Of a stretch of 9,858 nucleotides of DNA, positions 1 to 6,152 are shown piece after piece (position 1 is the stretch's first letter; each line of letters begins with the position of its first letter). Position numbers and translations under genes: made by a program. Origin of the DNA: an uncultured Clostridia bacterium. Lineage in GTDB: Bacteria > Bacillota > Clostridia > Oscillospirales > Ruminococcaceae. The DNA is taken from assembly GCA_947624425.1 (NCBI GenBank), contig CANQKG010000038.1:1-9858 (forward strand). The letters are read 5' to 3'. Under the pieces are notes generated by a model, which saw nothing but the letters and a program-made list of their open reading frames with translations, ran no database searches and was not told the origin of the DNA.

Positions 1-555
1 TGGCTGTGGGGCGAGGGAAAAGCGACCGCCCTGCAGAGCTTTGAAGAAAAAACCGGTCTGCGCGGGACGGTGATCTCCGCCGTCGATCTGGTTAAAGGGA
101 TCGGCAAGCTGGCAGGCATGACGGTGCCGGATATTGAGGGTGCGACCGGCTATATCGACACGAATTTTTCGGGGAAGGCGGATGCCGCAATCCGTGCCTT
201 AAAACAGGGCAGCGATTTTGTATACATTCATGTGGAAGCGCCTGACGAGTGCGGACACCGGCACGAAATCGAAAACAAGCCGAAATCGATCTCGCTGATC
301 GACCACAAAATCCTCTCGCCGCTGCTTACGGCATTGGAGGAATACGATGATTACAAGGTGATGATCCTGCCCGATCATGCCACACCGCTTTCACTGCGTA
401 CCCACACCTCCGACCCGGTTCCGTTTTTGATCTACCACAAAAACGGAACGAAAAAGGCGCCGGTCGATTGTCTGGACGAAGCACACGCCGCCAAAACCGG
501 TGTGGTTGTCACCAAAGGTCCCGAGATCATGAACCTGTTTTTGACAATAGACTGA
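1..555 (+). CDS. apgM: Archaeal-type cofactor-independent phosphoglycerate mutase family protein (3' part)
   Basis: The reading frame is open from the first base and ends at TGA 553-555. It gives 184 C-terminal residues of a family whose members are usually about 400 long, so the start lies outside the window. Visible family motifs are WLWGEG at residues 1-6, HVEAPDECGH at 77-86, the metal-binding style PDH at 124-126 (here PDHATP, usually PDHPTP), and HTSDPVPF from about residue 135. These belong to the C-terminal metal-binding half of the alkaline-phosphatase superfamily fold of ApgM (COG3635). The archaeal enzyme interconverts 3- and 2-phosphoglycerate in the cytoplasm. A bacterial clade of the same family has been proposed to act as homoserine kinase in threonine synthesis. 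The upstream neighbours that would decide between these are not in the window, so family membership is secure but the substrate is open. Confidence 0.88.
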   Translation, partial: WLWGEGKATALQSFEEKTGLRGTVISAVDLVKGIGKLAGMTVPDIEGATGYIDTNFSGKADAAIRALKQGSDFVYIHVEAPDECGHRHEIENKPKSISLIDHKILSPLLTALEEYDDYKVMILPDHATPLSLRTHTSDPVPFLIYHKNGTKKAPVDCLDEAHAAKTGVVVTKGPEIMNLFLTID

Positions 556-556
556 T

Positions 557-594
557 AAAAGCAGGCTGTTCGTTTAGGAACAGCCTGCTTTTTT
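557..594. terminator. Bidirectional rho-independent terminator between apgM-like gene and dnaJ
   Basis: A perfect 13-bp stem (559-571 with 578-590) encloses the 6-nt loop GTTTAG. It is preceded by AAAA and followed by TTTT on the plus strand, so either strand reads a hairpin followed by a U-tract. It sits 3 nt after the apgM-like stop and directly against the dnaJ stop codon (593-595), so it can serve both convergent transcripts. Confidence 0.93.
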
Positions 595-1744
595 AATCGG
601 AAAATTTCTCTTTTACCTTGTCGAAGAAGCTCTTTCGCTTTTTGTAGTTTTTCTCGTCCAGCGAGTCCTCGAACCGGCAGAGCGCTTCCCGCTGCTGACG
701 GCTTAAATCCCTCGGCACCTCCACCGTCATCTCTACATACTGGTCGCCGCGGCGGCGGGCGTTATTCACATAGGGCACGCCCTTGCCGCGCAGCCGCACC
801 GTAGTGCCGGGCTGCGTACCTTCCGGCACATTGTATTTCACCTTGCCGTCGATGGTCGGCACGACCACCTCCGCGCCGAGCGCCGCCTGTGTATAGGTGA
901 TCGGGATCTCGCAGAAAATATCGTAGCCCTCGCGCCGAAACAGCACGTCGGGACGCACCGTGACCATAACATGCAGATCGCCGGCGGGTCCGCCGTTTAG
1001 CCCGGCGTCCCCTTTCCCCCGTACCGACAGGGTCTGCCCATCGTCGATACCGGCAGGGATCGTGACCTCGATCTTCTGCGTCGCCCGCTTTCTGCCGCTT
1101 CCGCCGCAGTCGGTACAGGGCGTTTCGATGATCTTGCCTCTGCCGCCGCACCGGTCGCAGGTACGGGTGGTGGCGATATTCCCAAACGGTGTACGCTGGG
1201 CGACCCGCACCTGTCCCTGACCGTTGCAGGTCGGGCAGGTTTTGGGTGAGGTGCCGGCTTTCGCACCGGTGCCGTGGCAGGCGTCACAGGTATGCTGTAC
1301 CGTGGTTTCCACCGTCCGCTTTACGCCGTGGCAGGCCTCCAAAAAGCTGATCGCCACCGACGCGCGGACGTCGCCGCCACGCCTTGGCGCGTTCGGATTC
1401 GCCGTCCGTCCGCGTCCGCCGAATCCGCCGCCGAAAAAGCCCTCGAAAATATCCCCCAGATCGCCGAAATCCATTCCGCCAAAGCCCGCTCCGGCGCCAT
1501 CGCCCTGAAAGGACGGATCCACCCCCGCGTGACCGAATTGGTCATAGCGGGCTTTTTTCTCGCTGTCGGAAAGTACCTCGTAGGCTTCGTTTGCCTCCTT
1601 GAACTTTTCCTCCGCCGCCTGATCGCCGGGATTGACGTCGGGGTGATATTTCATCGCCAGCTTTCGGTACGCCTTTTTGATCTCGTCCTCCGAAGCGTCG
1701 CGCGAAACACCCAGCACTTCATAGTAATCTCGTTTGTCCGCCAA
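593..1744 (-). CDS. dnaJ: Chaperone DnaJ (Hsp40), TTG start
   Basis: This is the co-chaperone that delivers unfolded proteins to DnaK and stimulates its ATPase in the cytoplasm. The 383-residue product is complete and of type I architecture. The J domain spans about residues 4-70 with the HPD motif at 34-36. A Gly/Phe-rich region covers about 71-112. Four zinc-binding CxxCxGxG repeats lie at 153-160, 170-177, 196-203 and 210-217, all with both cysteines present. C-terminal substrate-binding and dimerisation domains follow. The reverse-strand start codon is TTG at 1744-1742. No ATG precedes the J domain in frame, and an SD-like AAGGGTGG lies 6 nt upstream. The gene begins 17 nt after the dnaK stop and is the last gene of the heat-shock operon, ending in a terminator. 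Confidence 0.97.
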   Translation of the reverse strand: MADKRDYYEVLGVSRDASEDEIKKAYRKLAMKYHPDVNPGDQAAEEKFKEANEAYEVLSDSEKKARYDQFGHAGVDPSFQGDGAGAGFGGMDFGDLGDIFEGFFGGGFGGRGRTANPNAPRRGGDVRASVAISFLEACHGVKRTVETTVQHTCDACHGTGAKAGTSPKTCPTCNGQGQVRVAQRTPFGNIATTRTCDRCGGRGKIIETPCTDCGGSGRKRATQKIEVTIPAGIDDGQTLSVRGKGDAGLNGGPAGDLHVMVTVRPDVLFRREGYDIFCEIPITYTQAALGAEVVVPTIDGKVKYNVPEGTQPGTTVRLRGKGVPYVNNARRRGDQYVEMTVEVPRDLSRQQREALCRFEDSLDEKNYKKRKSFFDKVKEKFSD

Positions 1745-1750
1745 AATCTG

Positions 1751-1758
1751 CCACCCTT
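1751..1758 (-). promoter_or_regulatory. Ribosome binding site supporting the TTG start of dnaJ
   Basis: AAGGGTGG on the minus strand lies within the 17-nt dnaK-dnaJ gap, 6 nt before the TTG codon. It is an imperfect match to AAGGAGG. Its spacing supports TTG as the initiation codon, since the next in-frame Met is residue 31, inside the J domain. Confidence 0.7.
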
Positions 1759-1761
1759 AAC

Positions 1762-3600
1762 TTATTTGTCGTTATCGTCTACCTCGGTGAAGTCGGCGTC
1801 CACCACATCGGGATCGCCGCTCGGAGCAGCACCCGCGTTCGGGTCTGCCCCCGCCGCCTGTTGTGCCGCAGCCGCCTGCTGATAGAGCTTCTCGCTGACA
1901 GCGTAAAACGCCTTCTCCAGCTCCTCCTGCGCGGCCTTGATCTTCTCGGCGTCGTCCCCTTTGAGCGCTTCCTTCAAAGCCGCGATCTTATCCTCCACCG
2001 GCTTTTTCTCGTCGGCGCTGATCTTGTCGCCCAGCTCATTGAGGGTCTTTTCGGTCTGGAATACCAGATTGTCCGCCGCGTTCCGCTGATCCACCGCTTC
2101 TCTCCGCTTGGCGTCCTCAGCCGCGAATGCCTCGGCGTCCTTCACCGCCTTGTCGATATCCTCTTTGGACATATTGCTCGAAGCGGTGATGGTGATATTC
2201 TGCTCCTTGCCGGTGCCGAGGTCCTTCGCCGACACGTGTACGATGCCGTTGGCGTCGATATCGAAGGTCACCTCGATCTGCGGCACGCCGCGAGGTGCGG
2301 CAGGAATCCCGTCCAGATGAAATCTGCCGAGGGTCTTATTGTCCTGCGCAAACTCCCGCTCGCCCTGCAGAACATGAATCTCAACCGAAGTCTGTCCGTC
2401 AGCCGCGGTAGAGAAAATCTGCGATTTCTTGGTCGGAATGGTGGTGTTCCGGTCGATGATCTTGGTGCATACGCCGCCGAGCGTTTCCAGTCCCAGCGAC
2501 AACGGTGTGACGTCCAGCAGCAGCAGCCCCTTGACGTCGCCGCCCAGCACGCCGCCCTGAATGGCAGCGCCGACCGCCACGCACTCGTCCGGGTTGATCC
2601 CCTTAAACGGCTCCTGACCGGTGAACTTCTTGACCGCTTCCTGCACGGCGGGAATCCGGGTTGAACCGCCCACCAGCAAAATCTTATTCAGTTGGGAAGC
2701 CTGCAAGCCCGAATCGGACAATGCCTGCCGTACCGGTCCCATAGTCGCCTCCACCAGATCGGAGGTCAGCTCGTTGAACTTTGCCTGCGTCAGAGTGAGG
2801 TCCATATGCTTCGGGCCGTTCTGGTCTGCGGTGATAAAGGGCAGATTGATCGCCGTCTGCGCCATGCCCGACAGCTCGATCTTCGCTTTTTCCGCCGCTT
2901 CCTTCAGCCGCTGCATTGCCATTTTGTCGCCGCTTAAATCGATCCCCTCGGAGCGCTTGAATTCGTCCAGCATCCAGCGGATGATCCGCTCGTCAAAATC
3001 GTCGCCGCCCAGCCGGTTGTTGCCGGCGGTCGCCAGAACCTCCTGCACGCCGTCCCCCATCTCGATGATCGAGACGTCAAAGGTGCCGCCGCCGAGGTCG
3101 TAGACCATGATCTTTTGATCCTGCTCCTTATCCACGCCGTAGGCAAGCGCCGCCGCCGTCGGCTCGTTGATGATACGCTTGACGTCAAGACCCGCGATCT
3201 TACCCGCGTCCTTTGTCGCCTGACGCTGTGCATCGGTGAAATATGCCGGTACGGTGATGACCGCCTCGGTCACCGTTTCGCCCAGATGCGCTTCGGCGTC
3301 CGCCTTGAGCTTTTGCAGGATCATGGCGGAAATTTCCTGCGGTGTATAGGTCTTGCCGTTGATCGTTTCGGTGTGGTTGGTACCCATGTGCCGCTTGATC
3401 GAGATCACGGTGTTATCCGGATTGGTGACCGCCTGACGCTTTGCCACCTGCCCGACCAGCCGCTCGCCGTCCTTGATCGCCACGACCGACGGTGTGGTTC
3501 TCGAACCCTCCGGATTGGTGATGACGACCGGCTCGCCGCCCTCCATCACCGCAACGCAGGAGTTTGTGGTTCCCAAGTCAATACCGATAATTTTTCCCAT
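1762..3600 (-). CDS. dnaK: Molecular chaperone DnaK (Hsp70)
   Basis: This is the ATP-dependent chaperone of the cytoplasm, working with DnaJ and the nucleotide exchange factor GrpE. The 612-residue product is full length. The nucleotide-binding domain occupies about residues 1-357, with phosphate-1 motif GIDLGTTNS (6-14), NEPTAAALAYG (145-155), DLGGGTFD (168-175) and the adenosine motif LLVGGSTRIP (308-317). The hydrophobic interdomain linker is at 359-364, the beta substrate-binding domain at about 365-476, and the helical lid follows, with an Ala/Gln-rich stretch and an acidic tail. After residue 72 it lacks the roughly 24-residue insertion found in E. coli DnaK, as is typical of Gram-positive homologues. 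The ATG is preceded by a strong AGGAGGA at 3608-3614 (7 nt spacing). It lies 32 nt downstream of grpE. Confidence 0.99.
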   Translation of the reverse strand: MGKIIGIDLGTTNSCVAVMEGGEPVVITNPEGSRTTPSVVAIKDGERLVGQVAKRQAVTNPDNTVISIKRHMGTNHTETINGKTYTPQEISAMILQKLKADAEAHLGETVTEAVITVPAYFTDAQRQATKDAGKIAGLDVKRIINEPTAAALAYGVDKEQDQKIMVYDLGGGTFDVSIIEMGDGVQEVLATAGNNRLGGDDFDERIIRWMLDEFKRSEGIDLSGDKMAMQRLKEAAEKAKIELSGMAQTAINLPFITADQNGPKHMDLTLTQAKFNELTSDLVEATMGPVRQALSDSGLQASQLNKILLVGGSTRIPAVQEAVKKFTGQEPFKGINPDECVAVGAAIQGGVLGGDVKGLLLLDVTPLSLGLETLGGVCTKIIDRNTTIPTKKSQIFSTAADGQTSVEIHVLQGEREFAQDNKTLGRFHLDGIPAAPRGVPQIEVTFDIDANGIVHVSAKDLGTGKEQNITITASSNMSKEDIDKAVKDAEAFAAEDAKRREAVDQRNAADNLVFQTEKTLNELGDKISADEKKPVEDKIAALKEALKGDDAEKIKAAQEELEKAFYAVSEKLYQQAAAAQQAAGADPNAGAAPSGDPDVVDADFTEVDDNDK

Positions 3601-3632
3601 TTTTATTTCCTCCTAATCTTTTGGTTATGGGT

Positions 3633-4148
3633 TTATGGATTAGCCACGACAACCATTGCGTGGCGGATCACCTTGTCATTCAGCCGATACCCTTTCTGCA
3701 AAACCCGGCAGACGGTATTCTTATCATACGCCGGATCCTCGGTCTGATTCACGGCGTTGTGGAGCATCGGGTCAAAGGGCTTGCCCTGCGCCTCAATCTC
3801 GGTCACGCCGAGCTTTGCAAACGCCTCTTTCAGCTGGGTGAGGATCATCTCCACACCGCGGCGAAGCTCGCTTTCCTCGGTCTGCGCTTCCAGCGCCCGC
3901 TCGAAATTATCCAGCACCGGAAGAAGCTCTGCCACGCATTTCACCGTTGCGTCCTGATACAGTTCCGCCTTTTCCCGCGCGGTGCGTTTGCGGAAGTTAT
4001 CAAACTCGGCGGCAGAACGCAATAGCCTGTCATTTAGCTGTGCGATCTCCTCGGTGAGCTTTGCCGTCTCGTCCGGCTCCTCAGGTACTGCCTGTTCCGC
4101 CTCGGCTTCCTCCGCCGGAGTCGAAAGCTCCTTTTCCTCATTCTCCAT
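3633..4148 (-). CDS. grpE: Nucleotide exchange factor GrpE
   Basis: GrpE releases ADP from DnaK and so sets the rate of the Hsp70 cycle. With the chosen start the product is 171 residues. An acidic, Glu-rich disordered tail covers about 1-28, a long coiled-coil helix about 29-88 (with FDNFRKRT at 49-56), and the C-terminal beta wing about 115-171 carries PFDPMLHNAV and GYRLNDKVIRHA. A longer frame begins at an ATG at 4175 but has no Shine-Dalgarno sequence. The ATG at 4148 is preceded by AAGGAG with 10-nt spacing and gives the usual acidic N-terminus. This start lies inside the end of hrcA, giving an 11-nt overlap that suggests translational coupling. Confidence 0.95.
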   Translation of the reverse strand: MENEEKELSTPAEEAEAEQAVPEEPDETAKLTEEIAQLNDRLLRSAAEFDNFRKRTAREKAELYQDATVKCVAELLPVLDNFERALEAQTEESELRRGVEMILTQLKEAFAKLGVTEIEAQGKPFDPMLHNAVNQTEDPAYDKNTVCRVLQKGYRLNDKVIRHAMVVVANP

Positions 4149-5184
4149 TCGTTTTCTGCTCCTTTCTGTCCTCATTCATATCCGACAGCATACGGGTCAT
4201 CCGCTCGGAAAAATACTCCATATAGGGTATGATATGCCGGTAGTTGATCCGGATCGGACCGATCAAACCGAGGCTGCCCTCAACCTCGCCCTTTTTGCCG
4301 TAGCTTGACATAATCAGGCTGGAATTGCCGATCGCAAACCCGCTGTTTTCCTGCCCGAACAGGACATGGATCCCGTCAAAGGCGTCGACCAGCAGACGGG
4401 AAAGATCCTCCTTCCGGCGGATCAGGGCAATCACCTCACCGGGATCGACGCCCTCCTGCGCCAGCAGCTTTTCCTCCCCCTTCATTGAGACATGGTGCTT
4501 TTGCATATTGGCGGAAAGCTCATAGATCCCGAACAGCAGAGGCGACAGCGACATCATATAGCTGCCCAGCGCCACCGCCATATTCTGGATCATGGCGGGA
4601 TTCATGCTGGACACCTGAAGCCCGGTCACATTCTCCCGTACGAAGCGCTCAAAAAACCGAAGCTGCTCTTCGGTGAGGTCAAATTCCAGCCGGCAGAGTT
4701 TATTTTTCACCGAGCCGTCCGAAGTAATCATCAAAAGCGCATAGACCCGCCGACCTGCCGGAATGACCTCCACCCGCGTGATGACCGAAAAGTGCGGAAG
4801 CGACCGCGTTCCCACAATGGCATAGCCGGTAAGCTCCGCCAGCAGATCCACCGCCTGCTCCACCACCAAATCGCCGCCCGGATCAAAGCCGGACAAAAGA
4901 CTGTCGATCTGCTGCTTTTCCTTGGCAGTCAGAGGCTGCGGCTTCATCAGGTGATGGATATAATACCGGTAGCCGCTGTAGGACGGCACCCGACCTGCGG
5001 AGGTGTGCGGCTGTTCCAGAAGCCCCAGCCGCTCCAGCGCCGCCATATCGTTTCGCACCGTGGCGCTTGACACCGAAACGTCCAGCATCGGCAGAACCGC
5101 CTTCGAGCCGACCGGCTCCCCCGTGCGGATAAAGGTATCCACCACTGCCGCCAGTATCTGCCTTTTTCTTTCGTCCAGCTGCAC
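4138..5184 (-). CDS. hrcA: Heat-inducible transcription repressor HrcA
   Basis: HrcA binds CIRCE operators and represses class I heat-shock genes; GroEL is known in Bacillus to keep it active. The 348-residue product matches the usual family length of about 340-350. The N-terminal winged helix-turn-helix covers about 1-75, with GSK at 26-28, recognition helix SSATVRNDMAALE from 39 and wing motif HTSAGRVPS at 60-68. The rest is the GAF-like dimerisation domain with its inserted segment. The frame stays open for 88 further codons upstream, but these cross the promoter and CIRCE and cannot be translated from the mapped promoter. The start is therefore taken as GTG at 5184, giving the family-typical QLDERKRQIL beginning, with AGGTGA (5190-5195) upstream. 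A second GTG at 5193 is the main alternative. First gene of the operon; autoregulated by inference. Confidence 0.95.
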   Translation of the reverse strand: MQLDERKRQILAAVVDTFIRTGEPVGSKAVLPMLDVSVSSATVRNDMAALERLGLLEQPHTSAGRVPSYSGYRYYIHHLMKPQPLTAKEKQQIDSLLSGFDPGGDLVVEQAVDLLAELTGYAIVGTRSLPHFSVITRVEVIPAGRRVYALLMITSDGSVKNKLCRLEFDLTEEQLRFFERFVRENVTGLQVSSMNPAMIQNMAVALGSYMMSLSPLLFGIYELSANMQKHHVSMKGEEKLLAQEGVDPGEVIALIRRKEDLSRLLVDAFDGIHVLFGQENSGFAIGNSSLIMSSYGKKGEVEGSLGLIGPIRINYRHIIPYMEYFSERMTRMLSDMNEDRKEQKTNGE

Positions 5185-5228
5185 CCTTCTCACCTGCCCT
5201 TGCACTTGCAGCCTGTTATTCGTCCATT

Positions 5229-5255
5229 TTAGCACTCTACCTATCAGGGTGCTAA
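5229..5255. promoter_or_regulatory. CIRCE operator (HrcA binding site)
   Basis: On the plus strand TTAGCACTC (5229-5237), a 9-nt spacer (5238-5246) and GGGTGCTAA (5247-5255) match the CIRCE consensus TTAGCACTC-N9-GAGTGCTAA with one mismatch: G instead of A at the second base of the right arm. The symmetry extends three bases on each side (5226-5258). The element covers the predicted transcription start region of the hrcA operon and lies 44 bp upstream of the hrcA start codon, so bound HrcA would block transcription. Confidence 0.97.
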
Positions 5256-5259
5256 AATA

Positions 5260-5288
5260 AGAATACCACCCTTTTCTTCCGCTGTCAA
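5260..5288 (-). promoter_or_regulatory. Sigma-A type promoter of the hrcA-grpE-dnaK-dnaJ operon
   Basis: Read on the minus strand, the -35 box is TTGACA (5288-5283), the spacer is exactly 17 bp (5282-5266) and the -10 box is TATTCT (5265-5260). The predicted start point falls about 7 nt later, inside the right arm of CIRCE. A vegetative promoter combined with CIRCE is the standard class I heat-shock arrangement in Firmicutes. Confidence 0.9.
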
Positions 5289-5298
5289 GCATTGACAG
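5282..5298. repeat. Perfect 7-3-7 inverted repeat over the heat-shock -35 box
   Basis: CTGTCAA (5282-5288), GCA, TTGACAG (5292-5298). The left arm contains the minus-strand TTGACA of the hrcA promoter, and the right arm carries a second TTGACA on the plus strand. No usable plus-strand -10 box lies 16-18 bp after that second box. It may be an operator for an unidentified regulator or a chance palindrome. Confidence 0.6.
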
Positions 5299-5310
5299 AG
5301 AAAAAGGATG

Positions 5311-5338
5311 TGAACTTTTTGCGTACTTTTTGTATATT
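5311..5338 (+). promoter_or_regulatory. Weak candidate promoter for the DUF421 gene
   Basis: TATATT at 5333-5338 is a reasonable -10 box on the plus strand. The best -35 at suitable spacing is the poor match TGAACT (5311-5316, 16-bp spacer). It would give a 5' leader of about 35 nt before the ATG at 5381. It is listed because the gene needs a promoter within the 125 bp between CIRCE and its start, and this is the best seen. Confidence 0.3.
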
Positions 5339-5380
5339 TCTTCTATCCGCCCACAGAATAAACGGGAATGGAGGAGTTGC

Positions 5381-6088
5381 ATGCAAATACTGGACATTGT
5401 TCTGCGCTCTGTCATATCGGTCGCCGTGCTGTTTTTGCTCACCCGCATGATGGGACGAAAGCAGATCTCCCAGCTGACCGTGTTTGATTATGCGATTGGT
5501 ATTTCGATCGGGTCGATTGCAGGAGAAATGGCGTTCTCGCACGAGCTGCCCTATCTGGAAGCGGTGCTTGCCATGGTGATCTACGGGCTTATCTCGGTTC
5601 TGATCGCCTTTTGCACCATGAAAAGCATCAAGCTCCGGCGATTTTTTACCGGCATTCCGGTGGTCATCATACAAAACGGAAAGATCGTCGAGCGGAATCT
5701 GCGGCGGCTGCGGTATGACTTGAACGATCTGCTTCTGCAGGCGCGGGCGCAGGGATATTTTGATCTGAGCGATATTGCGTTTGCCGTGATGGAATCGAAC
5801 GGGCAGATCACCTTTCTGCCCAAGGCGGCAAAGCGCCCGACGGTGGCTGGCGATTTCCCCATCCCGCTGACCGAGCCGACACTGACTGCCAATCTGATCG
5901 TGGACGGGCATATCATGCGGCATCATTTACAGGCAGTCGGACGGGACGAGGTGTGGCTGCGGCAGCGGCTGCAGGAGCAGCACGCGCCGCCCGTCAAAGA
6001 AATTCTGCTTGCCACATACGGCGGTGAGGACACGCTGACCGTTTATCCGCGCCAAGGGGATATGCGGGAGCAGAGAGTTTTGGAATAG
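5381..6088 (+). CDS. DUF421 (YetF-family) membrane protein
   Basis: The 235-residue product matches the DUF421/YetF family in length and layout. Three predicted membrane segments lie at about residues 4-20, 33-50 and 57-79, with the family signature region MGRKQISQLTVFDYAIG at 24-40 and IGSIAGE following. The cytoplasmic or spore-facing alpha/beta domain starts near 87 (RRFFTGIPVVIIQNGKI) and contains DLNDLLLQARAQGYFDLSDI. The frame is open 17 codons further upstream, but the ATG at 5381 has a strong GGAGG at 5370-5374 (6-nt spacing) and places the first membrane segment at the N-terminus. Its molecular function is unknown. Some Bacillus members are encoded with spoVA-type genes and affect spore germination or resistance; whether this one does cannot be told. 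It is transcribed divergently from the hrcA operon and alone, ending at a terminator. Confidence 0.92.
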   Translation: MQILDIVLRSVISVAVLFLLTRMMGRKQISQLTVFDYAIGISIGSIAGEMAFSHELPYLEAVLAMVIYGLISVLIAFCTMKSIKLRRFFTGIPVVIIQNGKIVERNLRRLRYDLNDLLLQARAQGYFDLSDIAFAVMESNGQITFLPKAAKRPTVAGDFPIPLTEPTLTANLIVDGHIMRHHLQAVGRDEVWLRQRLQEQHAPPVKEILLATYGGEDTLTVYPRQGDMREQRVLE

Positions 6089-6121
6089 AAAAAGAGGCAG
6101 GTATCATACCTGCCTCTTTTT
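6089..6121. terminator. Bidirectional terminator between DUF421 gene and GH18 gene
   Basis: A perfect palindrome with 16-nt arms (6089-6104 and 6106-6121) around one central base (C6105). In RNA the GC-rich core AGAGGCAGG pairs with CCTGCCTCT and is followed by five Us on either strand. It begins immediately after the DUF421 stop codon and lies 4 nt from the GH18 gene stop (6126-6128), so it should end both convergent transcripts. A near-identical copy lies at 9189-9221. Confidence 0.95.
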
Positions 6122-6152
6122 GTCTTTATGCAAGTCCCACTGCGATGCGGAG
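6089..6152. repeat. 64-bp repeat, copy 1 (terminator plus 3' end of dockerin gene)
   Basis: Matches 9189-9252 at a constant offset of 3100 bp with two differences: C6105/G9205 at the terminator centre and G6144/T9244 in a coding position. It covers the terminator, the stop codon and the codons for the shared C-terminal residues RIAVGLA. Similarity drops sharply to protein level beyond it. Confidence 0.93.

Noticed and set aside
1861..2664. A 267-codon plus-strand open frame within dnaK, with smaller ones opposite dnaJ, grpE and hrcA
   Set aside because: All lie within strongly conserved chaperone or repressor genes on the other strand and show no family motifs or convincing ribosome sites.
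5301..5320. AAAAAG and CTTTTT inverted repeat in the hrcA-DUF421 intergenic region
   Set aside because: The arms are only 6 bp and almost all A/T around an 8-nt loop, as expected by chance in an AT-rich promoter region.
5185..5448. An 88-codon N-terminal extension of hrcA
   Set aside because: It would run through the -35, -10 and CIRCE sequences, so it lies largely upstream of the transcript, and known HrcA proteins start at the QLDERK region.
5285..5926. A 213-codon minus-strand open frame opposite the DUF421 gene
   Set aside because: The plus-strand DUF421 frame has a strong ribosome site, membrane segments and family motifs. The antisense translation is a His/Arg/Gln-rich shadow without domains.
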